NCBI GenBank assembly: GCA_023228825.1
Contig: JALOAL010000011.1
Coordinates: forward strand, 26,996 to 90,995
From: Dehalococcoidia bacterium
GTDB lineage: Bacteria; Chloroflexota; Dehalococcoidia; UBA2979
Direction of reading: 5' to 3'
Length of the DNA stretch: 64,000 nt
In this document: positions 8,115-15,635 of the stretch, piece after piece
How the letters are laid out: each line of letters starts with the position of its first letter
Position numbering within the stretch: the first letter of the stretch is position 1
Notes under the pieces: generated by a model
Database searches by the model: none
The model's input: only the letters and a program-made list of their open reading frames with translations
Told to the model about the DNA's origin: nothing
Translations under genes and position numbers: made by a program

Positions 8115-8984
8115 CTAGATCGCGGCGATGCTCTGCAGGAACTCGCGGATGTTGAGGGCGAGCGAGGCCGGCTGGTCGCTGGGCACGTTGTGTCCGGCGT
8201 CCTCGATCAGCGAGACGCGCGAGCCGGCGATGCGGCGGTGCAGACGCTGGATCGCCTCCGGGGTCAGCATGTCCGTGTCCTGGCCTCGCACGATCATCGT
8301 GGGGCACTGGACGCGGTCCGCGCTGTCCCAGAGGTCGTTCAGGCGGCGCTGGCCCGGGTCTGGCTCGGGCGGGCGGATCTGCGGGTCACGGAAGGCTTCG
8401 TCGAAGTCCCATGTGAAGCCGCCGTCTTCTGCGGTGGTGATGGCCGCGCGCACTCGGCGTTCCAGTTGCTCGTTGCTCGTGTTGGGCAGGTGGGGACGCA
8501 TGGCTTCCATGGCCTCTTCCAGCGAGCCCCACGACTCGCCAGCGGTGAGCAGGCGGCGCAGGTTCTCCACGCCGGAGCGCAGCACTTCCGGCGCCGCCTC
8601 GACCACGACGAGGGCGGTGGTGACCTCCGGGTGCTCGGCGGCGTAGCACAGGGCCAGCGCGCCCCCCATGGAGTGCCCGACCAGCGTGACGGACCGCAGG
8701 CCCAGGGCCTCGATCACGCCCTCCAGGTCCTCCAGTTGCGTGGCGCGGGTGTAGTCCATGTCTTCCGCGCGGTCCGTCTGGCCGTAGCCGCGCTGGTCCA
8801 GGGCGATCACTCGGAACTCCCGCGCCAGGTCAGAGGCCACGTCCGTCCAGATGTCCGCCGTGGCCGCGTAGCCGTGCAGCAGGATCAGCGCGTGGCGGCT
8901 GCGCGGGTCACCCGACTCCCGGTAGTGGAAGCGCAGGCCGTTTACCTCCACGAACTCGTCGCGGGCTTTCGTGGGGTTCGCCAT
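8115..8984 (-). CDS. Alpha/beta hydrolase fold protein
   Basis: 289 residues. Canonical elements are LILLHGYAATADIW, the cap-adjacent DQRGYGQTD, the nucleophile elbow GHSMGG with Ser, an acid in RGQDTDML and the histidine in DAGHNVPSDQP. It groups with 2-hydroxymuconic semialdehyde hydrolase- or haloperoxidase-like esterases and lactonases. The start at 8984 is preferred over an in-frame ATG 14 codons upstream because CCAGGAGAACTTG places a good ribosome site just before it. Confidence 0.8.
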   Translation of the reverse strand: MANPTKARDEFVEVNGLRFHYRESGDPRSRHALILLHGYAATADIWTDVASDLAREFRVIALDQRGYGQTDRAEDMDYTRATQLEDLEGVIEALGLRSVTLVGHSMGGALALCYAAEHPEVTTALVVVEAAPEVLRSGVENLRRLLTAGESWGSLEEAMEAMRPHLPNTSNEQLERRVRAAITTAEDGGFTWDFDEAFRDPQIRPPEPDPGQRRLNDLWDSADRVQCPTMIVRGQDTDMLTPEAIQRLHRRIAGSRVSLIEDAGHNVPSDQPASLALNIREFLQSIAAI

Positions 8985-9152
8985 CAAGTTCTCCTGGGTC
9001 ATTGGCCGTCGGACAGGATCCGTCACAAGGAAGGACGAAGGGGACGCCTTCGTTCACGCATCGTCACGTGCGGAATCTGGGTGGTGCGGGCCCCCTCGCG
9101 GAGCGGATCAGGCCCTGCGACCGAATGTACCAGCCACCCTCGCTACACGCCC

Positions 9153-9171
9153 CATTTCTATCACAGAAATG
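9153..9171. promoter_or_regulatory. AT-rich inverted repeat
   Basis: CATTTCT and AGAAATG are perfect 7-base arms around ATCAC. It lies between the stop of the propeller gene (9214) and the start of the hydrolase (8984), both on the minus strand. Its AT-richness in this G+C-rich DNA suggests an operator for the hydrolase or a small terminator of the upstream gene. Confidence 0.35.
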
Positions 9172-9213
9172 ATGGCGGGCCGTCTCCCCTCCTCGAAGCG
9201 CCTACGCGAAGCG

Positions 9214-10176
9214 CTAGAGCGATGCCGCGATCGAGTTGGCCACGGGTAGCCCGTCGCTGAGCGCGAGCCAGTTCTTGCCGCGGTCGTGGGAAGCCCACAG
9301 TTTCTCGCCGGCGGCGACGAAGGCCACGTCCTCCCAGTCCCACGGGCGCGTCACGCACGGGATGCGAGGCCACTCGTCGTCGCCCTCCAGCATCACGCGC
9401 GCCCAGGAGACGCCGCCGTTGGGCGAGCGAAAGACCGTGCCCTCCGTGGCCGAGCCCCCCGGCTCCGGCGGAGCGTGGCGGGCCATGGACAGGATCAGTG
9501 CGTCCGGCGCTCCCGGCATGATCGCGAGCGTCCCGCCCCACGACCGGTCCAGGCCGCCCAGCGACTGGAGCCACGAGAAGCCCTCGTCCTCTGAGCGGAA
9601 GACGCCGGAGTCGCTCGTGGCGTAGAGGCGGTCCCGGTGCTCCGGGTGCGACCACACGCCGTGCATCTTGGCGTCCAGCCCGTCCGTACGCCGCAGCCAG
9701 GTGTTGCCGTTGTCCCGCGTGTGCCAGGCGCCGCCACCGCCGATCGCCAGGACAATGCCCTCCTCCACCTGCACCACGCCCCGCACGAAACACTTCGACT
9801 CGCCACGGGGTGGGACGAAGTTGTTGCCGTGCTTGATGACGTTCAGGACGCCTTCAAGTTCCTCCCACGTCTCGCCTCGGTCCGTGGAGCGGACGAGGCG
9901 GCCGTCGCCCACGCCGATGAAGAGGTCGCCGTTGGGGAGGACGGAGACGGAGCGGGCGTCGCCCTCCCAGCGCTGCTTCCAGCGCTTGCCGTCATGCACC
10001 CACGCACCCACGCCGGGCGCGCCGGCCATCGCCAGGCCGTCGTAGTAGTCGGTGGAGGTGAACCGGTGGCCGGCCACCACCTCCTGGGGTTCGCCGCCGG
10101 GGACCACGGTGGCGAGGCCGTGGTCGTGGGCGAGGATGATGCCGAGGGGTTCATAGTCACGTCGCCGGATCACCAT
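9214..10176 (-). CDS. Asp-box (BNR/sialidase-like) beta-propeller protein
   Basis: 320 residues with five Asp-box repeats: STDRGETW, TRDNGNTW, SEDEGFSW, SPNGGVSW and SHDRGKNW, spaced about 45-60 residues apart. That predicts a WD40/YVTN-like or sialidase-fold propeller related to Ycf48 and VPS10-type proteins. There is no signal peptide and no visible sialidase Arg-triad, so a catalytic role is not supported. It may serve in binding or assembly. The gene stands alone on its strand between the hydrolase and the sirtuin gene. Confidence 0.7.
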   Translation of the reverse strand: MVIRRRDYEPLGIILAHDHGLATVVPGGEPQEVVAGHRFTSTDYYDGLAMAGAPGVGAWVHDGKRWKQRWEGDARSVSVLPNGDLFIGVGDGRLVRSTDRGETWEELEGVLNVIKHGNNFVPPRGESKCFVRGVVQVEEGIVLAIGGGGAWHTRDNGNTWLRRTDGLDAKMHGVWSHPEHRDRLYATSDSGVFRSEDEGFSWLQSLGGLDRSWGGTLAIMPGAPDALILSMARHAPPEPGGSATEGTVFRSPNGGVSWARVMLEGDDEWPRIPCVTRPWDWEDVAFVAAGEKLWASHDRGKNWLALSDGLPVANSIAASL

Positions 10177-10215
10177 CCGCGCATCGCCAGTCCTGCGGGA
10201 GTCAACTTCACCTGC

Positions 10216-11097
10216 TCACGTCCCCTCGATCCGCCCCTGTTCGGCACGGATGGCCCGCACCGCGGCGACGATCGCCGGCAGCGCCTCGCCCGAGGCGGCC
10301 CGCACGACGACCGACGCAACCTCGCTCAGCGGCGTCTCCTCCGGGTTGACCTCGATCAGCGGCGCCCCGCGCCGGACCGCGTCCAGGGGGTACTGCGCCG
10401 CCGGGTACACCACGGCGGAGGTGCCGATGGTCATGAAACAGTCGGCGCGGCGGGTCTCCTCGGCACAGCGCAGCAGCGCCTCGCCGGGAATCGGCTCGCC
10501 GAACATGACCGTGTCGCTCTTTACGATGCCCTGACATCCGTCCGAAGCGCAACGGGGCGGCAGGTCCTCCGGGTCCACGGGGAACTCCGCCTTCGGCCAG
10601 CGCGCGCCGCAGTGCATGCAGCGCATCCAGTGGCGGTTGCCGTGGATCTCCGTGATCGAGGCCTGCCCGGCGCGCCGGTGCAGGTCGTCGATGTTCTGCG
10701 TGATCAGGTGCCCCACCACGCCCATCGCCTCCAACTCCGCCAGGGCAAGGTGCCCGGAGTTTGGCTGCGCGGCGTCAATCGAAGCGCCGAAGCCGCCAGT
10801 GGGGGTGGCGCCGGTGACGCCCTCCGCGGACTGTTCCAGGCGACGTTCCCACCAGCGGCGCGGGTCAGAGGCGAAGGTCTGGAACTGGTCCAGCGGGGGT
10901 TCGCCGTTCACCGTCCACAGGCCGCCGTCACCTCTAAACGTGGGGATGCCGGACTCCTTGCTCATCCCCGCCCCGGCCAGCACCACGGTGTGCGAGGCGC
11001 CCGCGAGCAGCATGGCCGCGCGCGCGATGGCGTCGCCCAGGGCGCTCGACGACGAGCCGTGGGAAGGACCGGGAGTGTCGGACGTCACGCCCGCCAT
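10216..11097 (-). CDS. NAD-dependent protein deacylase (Sir2 family)
   Basis: 293 residues. Motifs in order: GAGMSKESGIPTFR (NAD binding), TQNIDDLHRRAG with the catalytic His following in EIHGNRHW, two Zn-binding Cys pairs (CMHCG and CASDGC), and MTIGTSAVVYPA. It would remove acetyl or longer acyl groups from lysines using NAD+. The start at 11097 (MAGVTSDTP) is favoured over 11151, whose extra residues are Arg-rich. An acyl-CoA-rich metabolism is a sensible context for deacylation. Confidence 0.88.
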   Translation of the reverse strand: MAGVTSDTPGPSHGSSSSALGDAIARAAMLLAGASHTVVLAGAGMSKESGIPTFRGDGGLWTVNGEPPLDQFQTFASDPRRWWERRLEQSAEGVTGATPTGGFGASIDAAQPNSGHLALAELEAMGVVGHLITQNIDDLHRRAGQASITEIHGNRHWMRCMHCGARWPKAEFPVDPEDLPPRCASDGCQGIVKSDTVMFGEPIPGEALLRCAEETRRADCFMTIGTSAVVYPAAQYPLDAVRRGAPLIEVNPEETPLSEVASVVVRAASGEALPAIVAAVRAIRAEQGRIEGT

Positions 11098-11215
11098 CCT
11101 ACCGAGGCCGCGACGCCGGGAGTAGGGGCGCGCGGCCTCCGCGTTACCCACGGCTTAACACTTCGCTCATCCTCCGCGGTCCTCGTCACTGCGGGGCGGC
11201 CTACGCTGGTCTCGC

Positions 11216-11770
11216 ATGGACCTCCGCAGGGCTGCCCGGTACGCCACGGTCGCCGCCATCGTCCTCACGGTGGGTGGCATCTTCGTGGTGCGCGACGTGC
11301 TGCCGGGCGACGAGGCGGACGCGCTGGGCGTGGCCTCGGACGCACCGAGGCCGGACCTGGGCGCCGAGGCTCCGGACTTCGTCCTGGAGATGGCCGGCAC
11401 CGGCGAGCACGTGCGCCTCTCCGACTTCCGAGGCCAGACCGTGGTCCTGAACTTCTGGGCCACCTGGTGCGTGCCCTGCCGGACGGAGATGCCGGACTTG
11501 CAGGCGGCGTACGAGGACGACGGCGTGGTGGTCCTGGCCGTGAACGACAAGGAACCGGACGGCCCCGTGCAACGCTTCGTGGAGGAGTTTGCGCTGACGT
11601 TCCCGGTGGTGCTGGACCGTCAGGGCAGCGTGCGCGAGCACTACCGCGTGATCGGTCTGCCGGCCACGTTCTTCATTGACCCGGACGGCATTGTCCGGGC
11701 GCGGAACTTTGGGCCGGTGTTCGGGGACATCCTGCCGCAGGGCATACGGGCCGCGGGCGCGCGCCGGTAA
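11216..11770 (+). CDS. TlpA/ResA-type thiol-disulfide oxidoreductase
   Basis: 184 residues. A single N-terminal membrane anchor (roughly residues 11-27) is followed by an AhpC/TSA-Redoxin fold domain: GAEAPDFVLEMAGTGEHVRL, the active site WATWCVPCRTEMP (CVPC) and the cis-proline loop GLPATFFIDPDG. It would act outside the membrane, reducing disulfides for example in cytochrome c maturation. It is transcribed divergently from the sirtuin gene. Confidence 0.88.
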   Translation: MDLRRAARYATVAAIVLTVGGIFVVRDVLPGDEADALGVASDAPRPDLGAEAPDFVLEMAGTGEHVRLSDFRGQTVVLNFWATWCVPCRTEMPDLQAAYEDDGVVVLAVNDKEPDGPVQRFVEEFALTFPVVLDRQGSVREHYRVIGLPATFFIDPDGIVRARNFGPVFGDILPQGIRAAGARR

Positions 11771-11912
11771 GCCTCGGCAGGCGGCTCGCGGTCTCCGGCC
11801 CTCAACCTTTCGTGCGCCGCAGCAGGCGCGACGCGCATACACTCCGCACCACGTCGCCATGCCGCCATGCCGCCATGCCCTGAGCAGACGCCCACAGTGG
11901 AGAGGAAATCTC

Positions 11913-12302
11913 GTGCAGGTGGACTTTGCCTTCTTGTGTGACGCCGCGACGGAGAGCGGCGGCAAGGTGCACGCGCTCGGCATCGGCTTCGAGCGCATCA
12001 CCGTGCGTACCCTGCCCGTGGTGCATCCTCGGGCCGTGGCCGTCGTGCGGTTCGGCTTCAACCGCAGCGACACGGGCGAACACGCCTTCCGCGTGCGGGT
12101 CTCTGACGCGGACGGGCGCGACATCGCCCCGCCGGTGGAGGGCCAGATCAACCTGAACGTGGGCGACGAGGTGGGCGGCAAGGCCAACATGATCGTGGAC
12201 CTGGTCCAACTGGACCTCCGCACCCAGGGCCCGCACGAGGTCAACGTCACCCTGGACGGCCAGGAGATCGTCAGCCTCCCGTTCGAGGTGGTGCAGGTCT
12301 GA
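11913..12302 (+). CDS. Hypothetical protein, DUF6941-like
   Basis: 129 residues from GTG with GGAGAGGAAATC just upstream. The opening VQVDFAFLCDAA followed by GIGFERI and a central VVRFGFNRSDTGEH resembles the uncharacterised DUF6941 family (beta-rich, about 130 residues). It ends in EIVSLPFEVVQV. No catalytic motif is seen. Co-transcription with the VOC gene 85 bases downstream is possible. Confidence 0.6.
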   Translation: MQVDFAFLCDAATESGGKVHALGIGFERITVRTLPVVHPRAVAVVRFGFNRSDTGEHAFRVRVSDADGRDIAPPVEGQINLNVGDEVGGKANMIVDLVQLDLRTQGPHEVNVTLDGQEIVSLPFEVVQV

Positions 12303-12387
12303 CCGTGGGGTGGTGACCCGGCTACCGCAGCGGAGGTCTGCTCCCCCTACCATGCGCACGACCCCACACACGCCGCAGGAGGTAGCC

Positions 12388-12783
12388 ATGTTCAACGGAA
12401 TCGACCACGTCGTGATTGCGGTGAAGGACATCGAGGCCTCCATCGAACGCTACGAGGCGATCTACGGCACGCCGGTCAGCGACCGCTCTCAGAGCGAGGC
12501 GGCCGGCATGCAGATGGCCTTCTTCCGCTTCGAGCACTCCTACGTCGAACTCGTCACGAACCTGGGCGACGCCGGCCCCATCGCCAAGCGCCTCAACGAG
12601 CAGGGCGAGGGCATCCACCTGGTGGCGATGAAGGTCGATGACCTCGAAGCCACCGTCGCCGACCTCCGCACGAAGAACATCCGCCTCATCGGCGACCCAG
12701 GCGAGGGCAACCCGGTGAAGGGCCAGGTCTTCCTCCACCCCTCGGTGACCGGCGGCGTCCTCACCCAACTCGTCGAGCGCTAA
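12388..12783 (+). CDS. VOC family protein, methylmalonyl-CoA epimerase-like
   Basis: 131 residues with two beta-alpha-beta-beta-beta vicinal-oxygen-chelate modules. Metal-ligand positions fit His7 in GIDHVVIAV, Glu in SYVELVT, His in GIHLVAMKV and a late acidic/His position. The pattern IDHVVIAVKDIEASIERYE is that of methylmalonyl-CoA/ethylmalonyl-CoA epimerases. GCAGGAGG before the ATG supports the start. In this CoA-ester-rich region an epimerase in propionate metabolism is plausible but unproved. Confidence 0.75.
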   Translation: MFNGIDHVVIAVKDIEASIERYEAIYGTPVSDRSQSEAAGMQMAFFRFEHSYVELVTNLGDAGPIAKRLNEQGEGIHLVAMKVDDLEATVADLRTKNIRLIGDPGEGNPVKGQVFLHPSVTGGVLTQLVER

Positions 12784-12828
12784 GCCGCGAGACGCGTGCG
12801 GGCAGGGTGTTGCCTGGCGAAGGACCGG

Positions 12829-14037
12829 TCACACTGTCCGCGTGGCGCCGCTGTCGCGGAGGGCGGCGATCTCGTCCCAGGTGAAGCCGGCGGCCAGGAG
12901 GACCTCCTCCGTGTGCTGGCCCAACTCGGGGCCGCCGCCCTGCACTCGGGAGGGCGTTTCGCTCATGCGCACCGCGGGGCCCAGGACGCGCATGCGGCCC
13001 AGGTTTGGGGTGTCGACCTCCTGGAGATAGCCGTTCGCCCAGAACTGCTCGTGCTCTGCGACGCCGGCGTAGTCCAGCACGGGGGCGTTCGGCACGTCCG
13101 CAGCAGTGAGGCGCTCGCACCACTCCAAGGCGGGCCTCGTACGGAAGTGGGCCTCCAGGATGGCGACCAGGTCGTCCTTGTGGCGCGCACGGGCGAACGG
13201 GTCGGCGAAGCGCTCGTCCGCCCCCAGGTCGGAGCGCTCCAGGGCGTCGCACATGCGCTCCCAGAACGCCTGGGTGTTGGCCGCGATGGCCACGTACTTC
13301 CCGTCGCTCGCCTCGTAGTGGGTGTAGGTGGCGGCGCGACGCTCCTCGAAGCCGATCTGCTTGCCGGTGCGCAGGAAGCGGGTGAGCGGCATCGCCTGCA
13401 GGGCCGCCATCGCGCCGATGAGCGAGACGTCCACGTGCTGCCCCACCCCGAAACGCTCTCGCGCTACAAGGGCTGACGAGATGCCGTAGGCGAGCAGCAT
13501 GGCGCCAATCTGGTCGGCGAAGCCGCCGATGAGCGCGTGCGGCGTGGCCCCCGGGCCGCCGCCTTGCTCTACCATCACGCCGGAGAGCGCCTGTCCCACG
13601 TGATCGAAGCCCGGCCGGTCGCCCCACGGCCCGAGGCGTCCCCACGACGATCCGGACGCCAGGATGATGTCCGGCCGCAGCGCCCGCAGGTCCTGGTAAC
13701 CCAGCCCCCAGCGTTCCATGACGCCCGGCCGGAAGTTCTCCACCACCACGTCGAACGACGGCACGAGACGTCGCACGGCCTCGCGGGCGGCCTCGATGTG
13801 GAGGTCCAGCGTGATGCTCTTCTTGCCGCGGTTGTGGGCCTCGAAGTAGGCGGAGAAGCCGTCCGGCTGGAGTCCGTTGGCGCGGCCCGGCTCGCCGCCG
13901 GGCTCCTCCACCTTCACCACCTCGGCACCGAGGTCGGAGAGGAAGACCGTGGCCATGGGCCCCTGCTGGTAGCGGGTGAAGTCCAGCACGCGGATACCTG
14001 ACAGTGCGCCGTGAGGCTGCTCTGCGGCGTCAGCCAT
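12829..14037 (-). CDS. CaiB/BaiF family III CoA-transferase
   Basis: 402 residues. The N-terminal Rossmann part starts at LSGIRVLDFTRYQQGP, with AEVVKVEEPGGE and KKSITLDL. The catalytic Asp fits D175 in GGFADQIG. The family C-terminus GQHTEEVLLAAGFTWDEI is intact. It would move CoA between carboxylic acids. It overlaps the upstream phosphatase gene by 8 bases, so the two share a transcript. It is closest by eye to the CoA-transferases at 17505-18677 and 28638-29846. Confidence 0.9.
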   Translation of the reverse strand: MADAAEQPHGALSGIRVLDFTRYQQGPMATVFLSDLGAEVVKVEEPGGEPGRANGLQPDGFSAYFEAHNRGKKSITLDLHIEAAREAVRRLVPSFDVVVENFRPGVMERWGLGYQDLRALRPDIILASGSSWGRLGPWGDRPGFDHVGQALSGVMVEQGGGPGATPHALIGGFADQIGAMLLAYGISSALVARERFGVGQHVDVSLIGAMAALQAMPLTRFLRTGKQIGFEERRAATYTHYEASDGKYVAIAANTQAFWERMCDALERSDLGADERFADPFARARHKDDLVAILEAHFRTRPALEWCERLTAADVPNAPVLDYAGVAEHEQFWANGYLQEVDTPNLGRMRVLGPAVRMSETPSRVQGGGPELGQHTEEVLLAAGFTWDEIAALRDSGATRTV

Positions 14038-14563
14038 AGGTGTACCTCCAGCCCGGCTGCCATTCGCGCTGCTCGGCGGCTACCTCGAGCAGGGGGCGGC
14101 CGCCGGCAACGTGCTCCATCGCCATCCACAAGGCGTAACTCCCGACGAGGAGCACCTGCCCCCGCGGATACTCCGCCACGACCTCGTCCAGCAGCCGGCG
14201 ATGGCGCTCCACCGCCTGAGCGTAGGACTCGCCGCCGGGGTGTGGGTCATGGGCCCGGCTCACGCGCTGACGGTCGATCTCCGCGCGTGGCCGGCGCGTC
14301 AGATCCCCGTAGTCCACCTCGCGTAGCCGGGGGTCGATGCGGACCGTCACCCGAGGCTCGAATGCGATCTGCGCGGTACGCCTGCCACGTTCGAGGTTCG
14401 AGGCGATCACGGCGTCCAGCGGCGTACCCGCCCAGCGGTCGCGCACCTCCACCGCCTGGCGCTCGCCGGCAGCGGAGAGTGGGGTGTCGAACCACCCGGA
14501 CGCCAGGCCGGCCTCGTTGTCCTCGCTGGTGCTGTGGGTGATGAAGATGACCTGCGCCGTCAT
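14030..14563 (-). CDS. Histidine phosphatase superfamily protein, possibly inactive
   Basis: 177 residues. It aligns with the branch that reads (I/L)TH-x-T-x-DNE and G-W-x-D-x-PLS: ITHSTSEDNEAG, then GWFDTPLSAAGERQA, LREVDYGDL and a C-terminal QREWQPGWRY. The first His is present, but the usual RHG arginine is Thr. The second catalytic His, normally in a V-x-GH-x-AT motif, is Ser in VLLVGSYALW. It may therefore bind rather than hydrolyse phosphoesters. It starts the two-gene unit with the CoA-transferase. Confidence 0.72.
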   Translation of the reverse strand: MTAQVIFITHSTSEDNEAGLASGWFDTPLSAAGERQAVEVRDRWAGTPLDAVIASNLERGRRTAQIAFEPRVTVRIDPRLREVDYGDLTRRPRAEIDRQRVSRAHDPHPGGESYAQAVERHRRLLDEVVAEYPRGQVLLVGSYALWMAMEHVAGGRPLLEVAAEQREWQPGWRYTYG

Positions 14564-14572
14564 GCGCCCAGC

Positions 14573-15466
14573 CTACACGGACGCCTGCACCTGCTCGCAC
14601 GTGGGGCGGAATCTGGGGCGGTGCTTCAGCAGGAAGTAGATCAACGCGCGTGTCGGCGCGTTCAGCGCCGGAGCGTGGCGGTGCAGGAGCGACACGCGGT
14701 ACGGCCGTCCGAGTTCGCCCACGACCCGCAGGCGGCCCTCGCGGACGTCGCCGGCCACCGCGCTCACGGGGAGCACGGCCAGCCCCATGTCCGCGAGCGC
14801 GGCCGCGCGGCCGGCGTCGCCGGTGAGGACGGGGGCCAGGCGTCCCGCAGGATGGCTGCTGACGAGCGCGGGCGCCACGTTCGCGGCGTTCACGTAGGGC
14901 GGGATGAAGATGTTCTGCGTACGCGGACACTCCCCTGGGCCGCCCACCAGCACCAGCTGGTCTCGCGTCCAGGGCACCAGCCGCAGGTCCGCACGACGCT
15001 CGCCCAGCAGGCGTCCGAAGCGCGCGGACATCGCCACGTCCACCTCGCCCTCGCGGACCATCTCCACCAGGTGCTCCGCATCGTGCACCTGCAGGTCCAG
15101 CTCGCCGGGGACATCCTCCGCGCGCTGCTTGAGCATGGGCAGCAGGAGCGAGGTGCCCGTGTTCTCGGCGGCGCCCAGCACCACGCGGTGCTGTGTACGC
15201 AGGTTGCGCGCCACCGCGCTGATCTCCCCCACCTGGTCCAGCAGCGCCTCGATGTGCGGGAGGAGCGCCTCGCCCTCCTCGGTCAGGGCTACCGGCGTCA
15301 CGCGACGGCGCACCAGGTTCATGCCCAGGGCGCGTTCCAGCGCGCGGATCTGCTGGTGGACGGCGGGAGGCGTGTAGTCCAGGTCCGCAGCGGCGTGCGT
15401 GAAGTTCCGGCGCCGTGCCAGGGCGAGGAAGGACCGCAACTGGACCAGCGTCACGTTCTCAAGCAT
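14573..15466 (-). CDS. LysR family transcriptional regulator
   Basis: 297 residues. The winged HTH occupies residues 1-60 (LRSFLALARRRNFTHAAADL, then IRALERALGMNLVRRR). A PBP2-type effector domain runs from about 90 (HRVVLGAAENTG) to 290. The ATG at 15466 is chosen because the HTH begins at once after it; the frame is open further upstream. It is divergent from the ABC substrate-binding protein gene. A T-N11-A palindrome in between is its likely operator, so it probably controls that transport gene and itself. Confidence 0.88.
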   Translation of the reverse strand: MLENVTLVQLRSFLALARRRNFTHAAADLDYTPPAVHQQIRALERALGMNLVRRRVTPVALTEEGEALLPHIEALLDQVGEISAVARNLRTQHRVVLGAAENTGTSLLLPMLKQRAEDVPGELDLQVHDAEHLVEMVREGEVDVAMSARFGRLLGERRADLRLVPWTRDQLVLVGGPGECPRTQNIFIPPYVNAANVAPALVSSHPAGRLAPVLTGDAGRAAALADMGLAVLPVSAVAGDVREGRLRVVGELGRPYRVSLLHRHAPALNAPTRALIYFLLKHRPRFRPTCEQVQASV

Positions 15467-15505
15467 CGGTGGCCGCGCATCGACAGACGGCTTCGGTATG
15501 AGGCT

Positions 15506-15531
15506 GTTCGGCCGTCGAACGGCACTATAAC
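15506..15531 (+). promoter_or_regulatory. LysR-type T-N11-A operator and -10 box
   Basis: GTTCG (15506) and CGAAC (to 15520) form an inverted repeat, and TTCGGCCGTCGAA at 15507-15519 matches T-N11-A exactly. TATAAC at 15526-15531 is a good -10 hexamer about 105 bases ahead of the substrate-binding protein start. No clear -35 is seen, as expected for an activator-dependent promoter. Confidence 0.55.
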
Positions 15532-15635
15532 GGATGTGCAATGGGAACGCGGGCGGCGGCTCCCTATCGTCCCGACAGGGCTTCATCACCCCCGAGGGCG
15601 CCCAGAGAGCCCGAGGGAGTTCGGAGGGAGACAGC

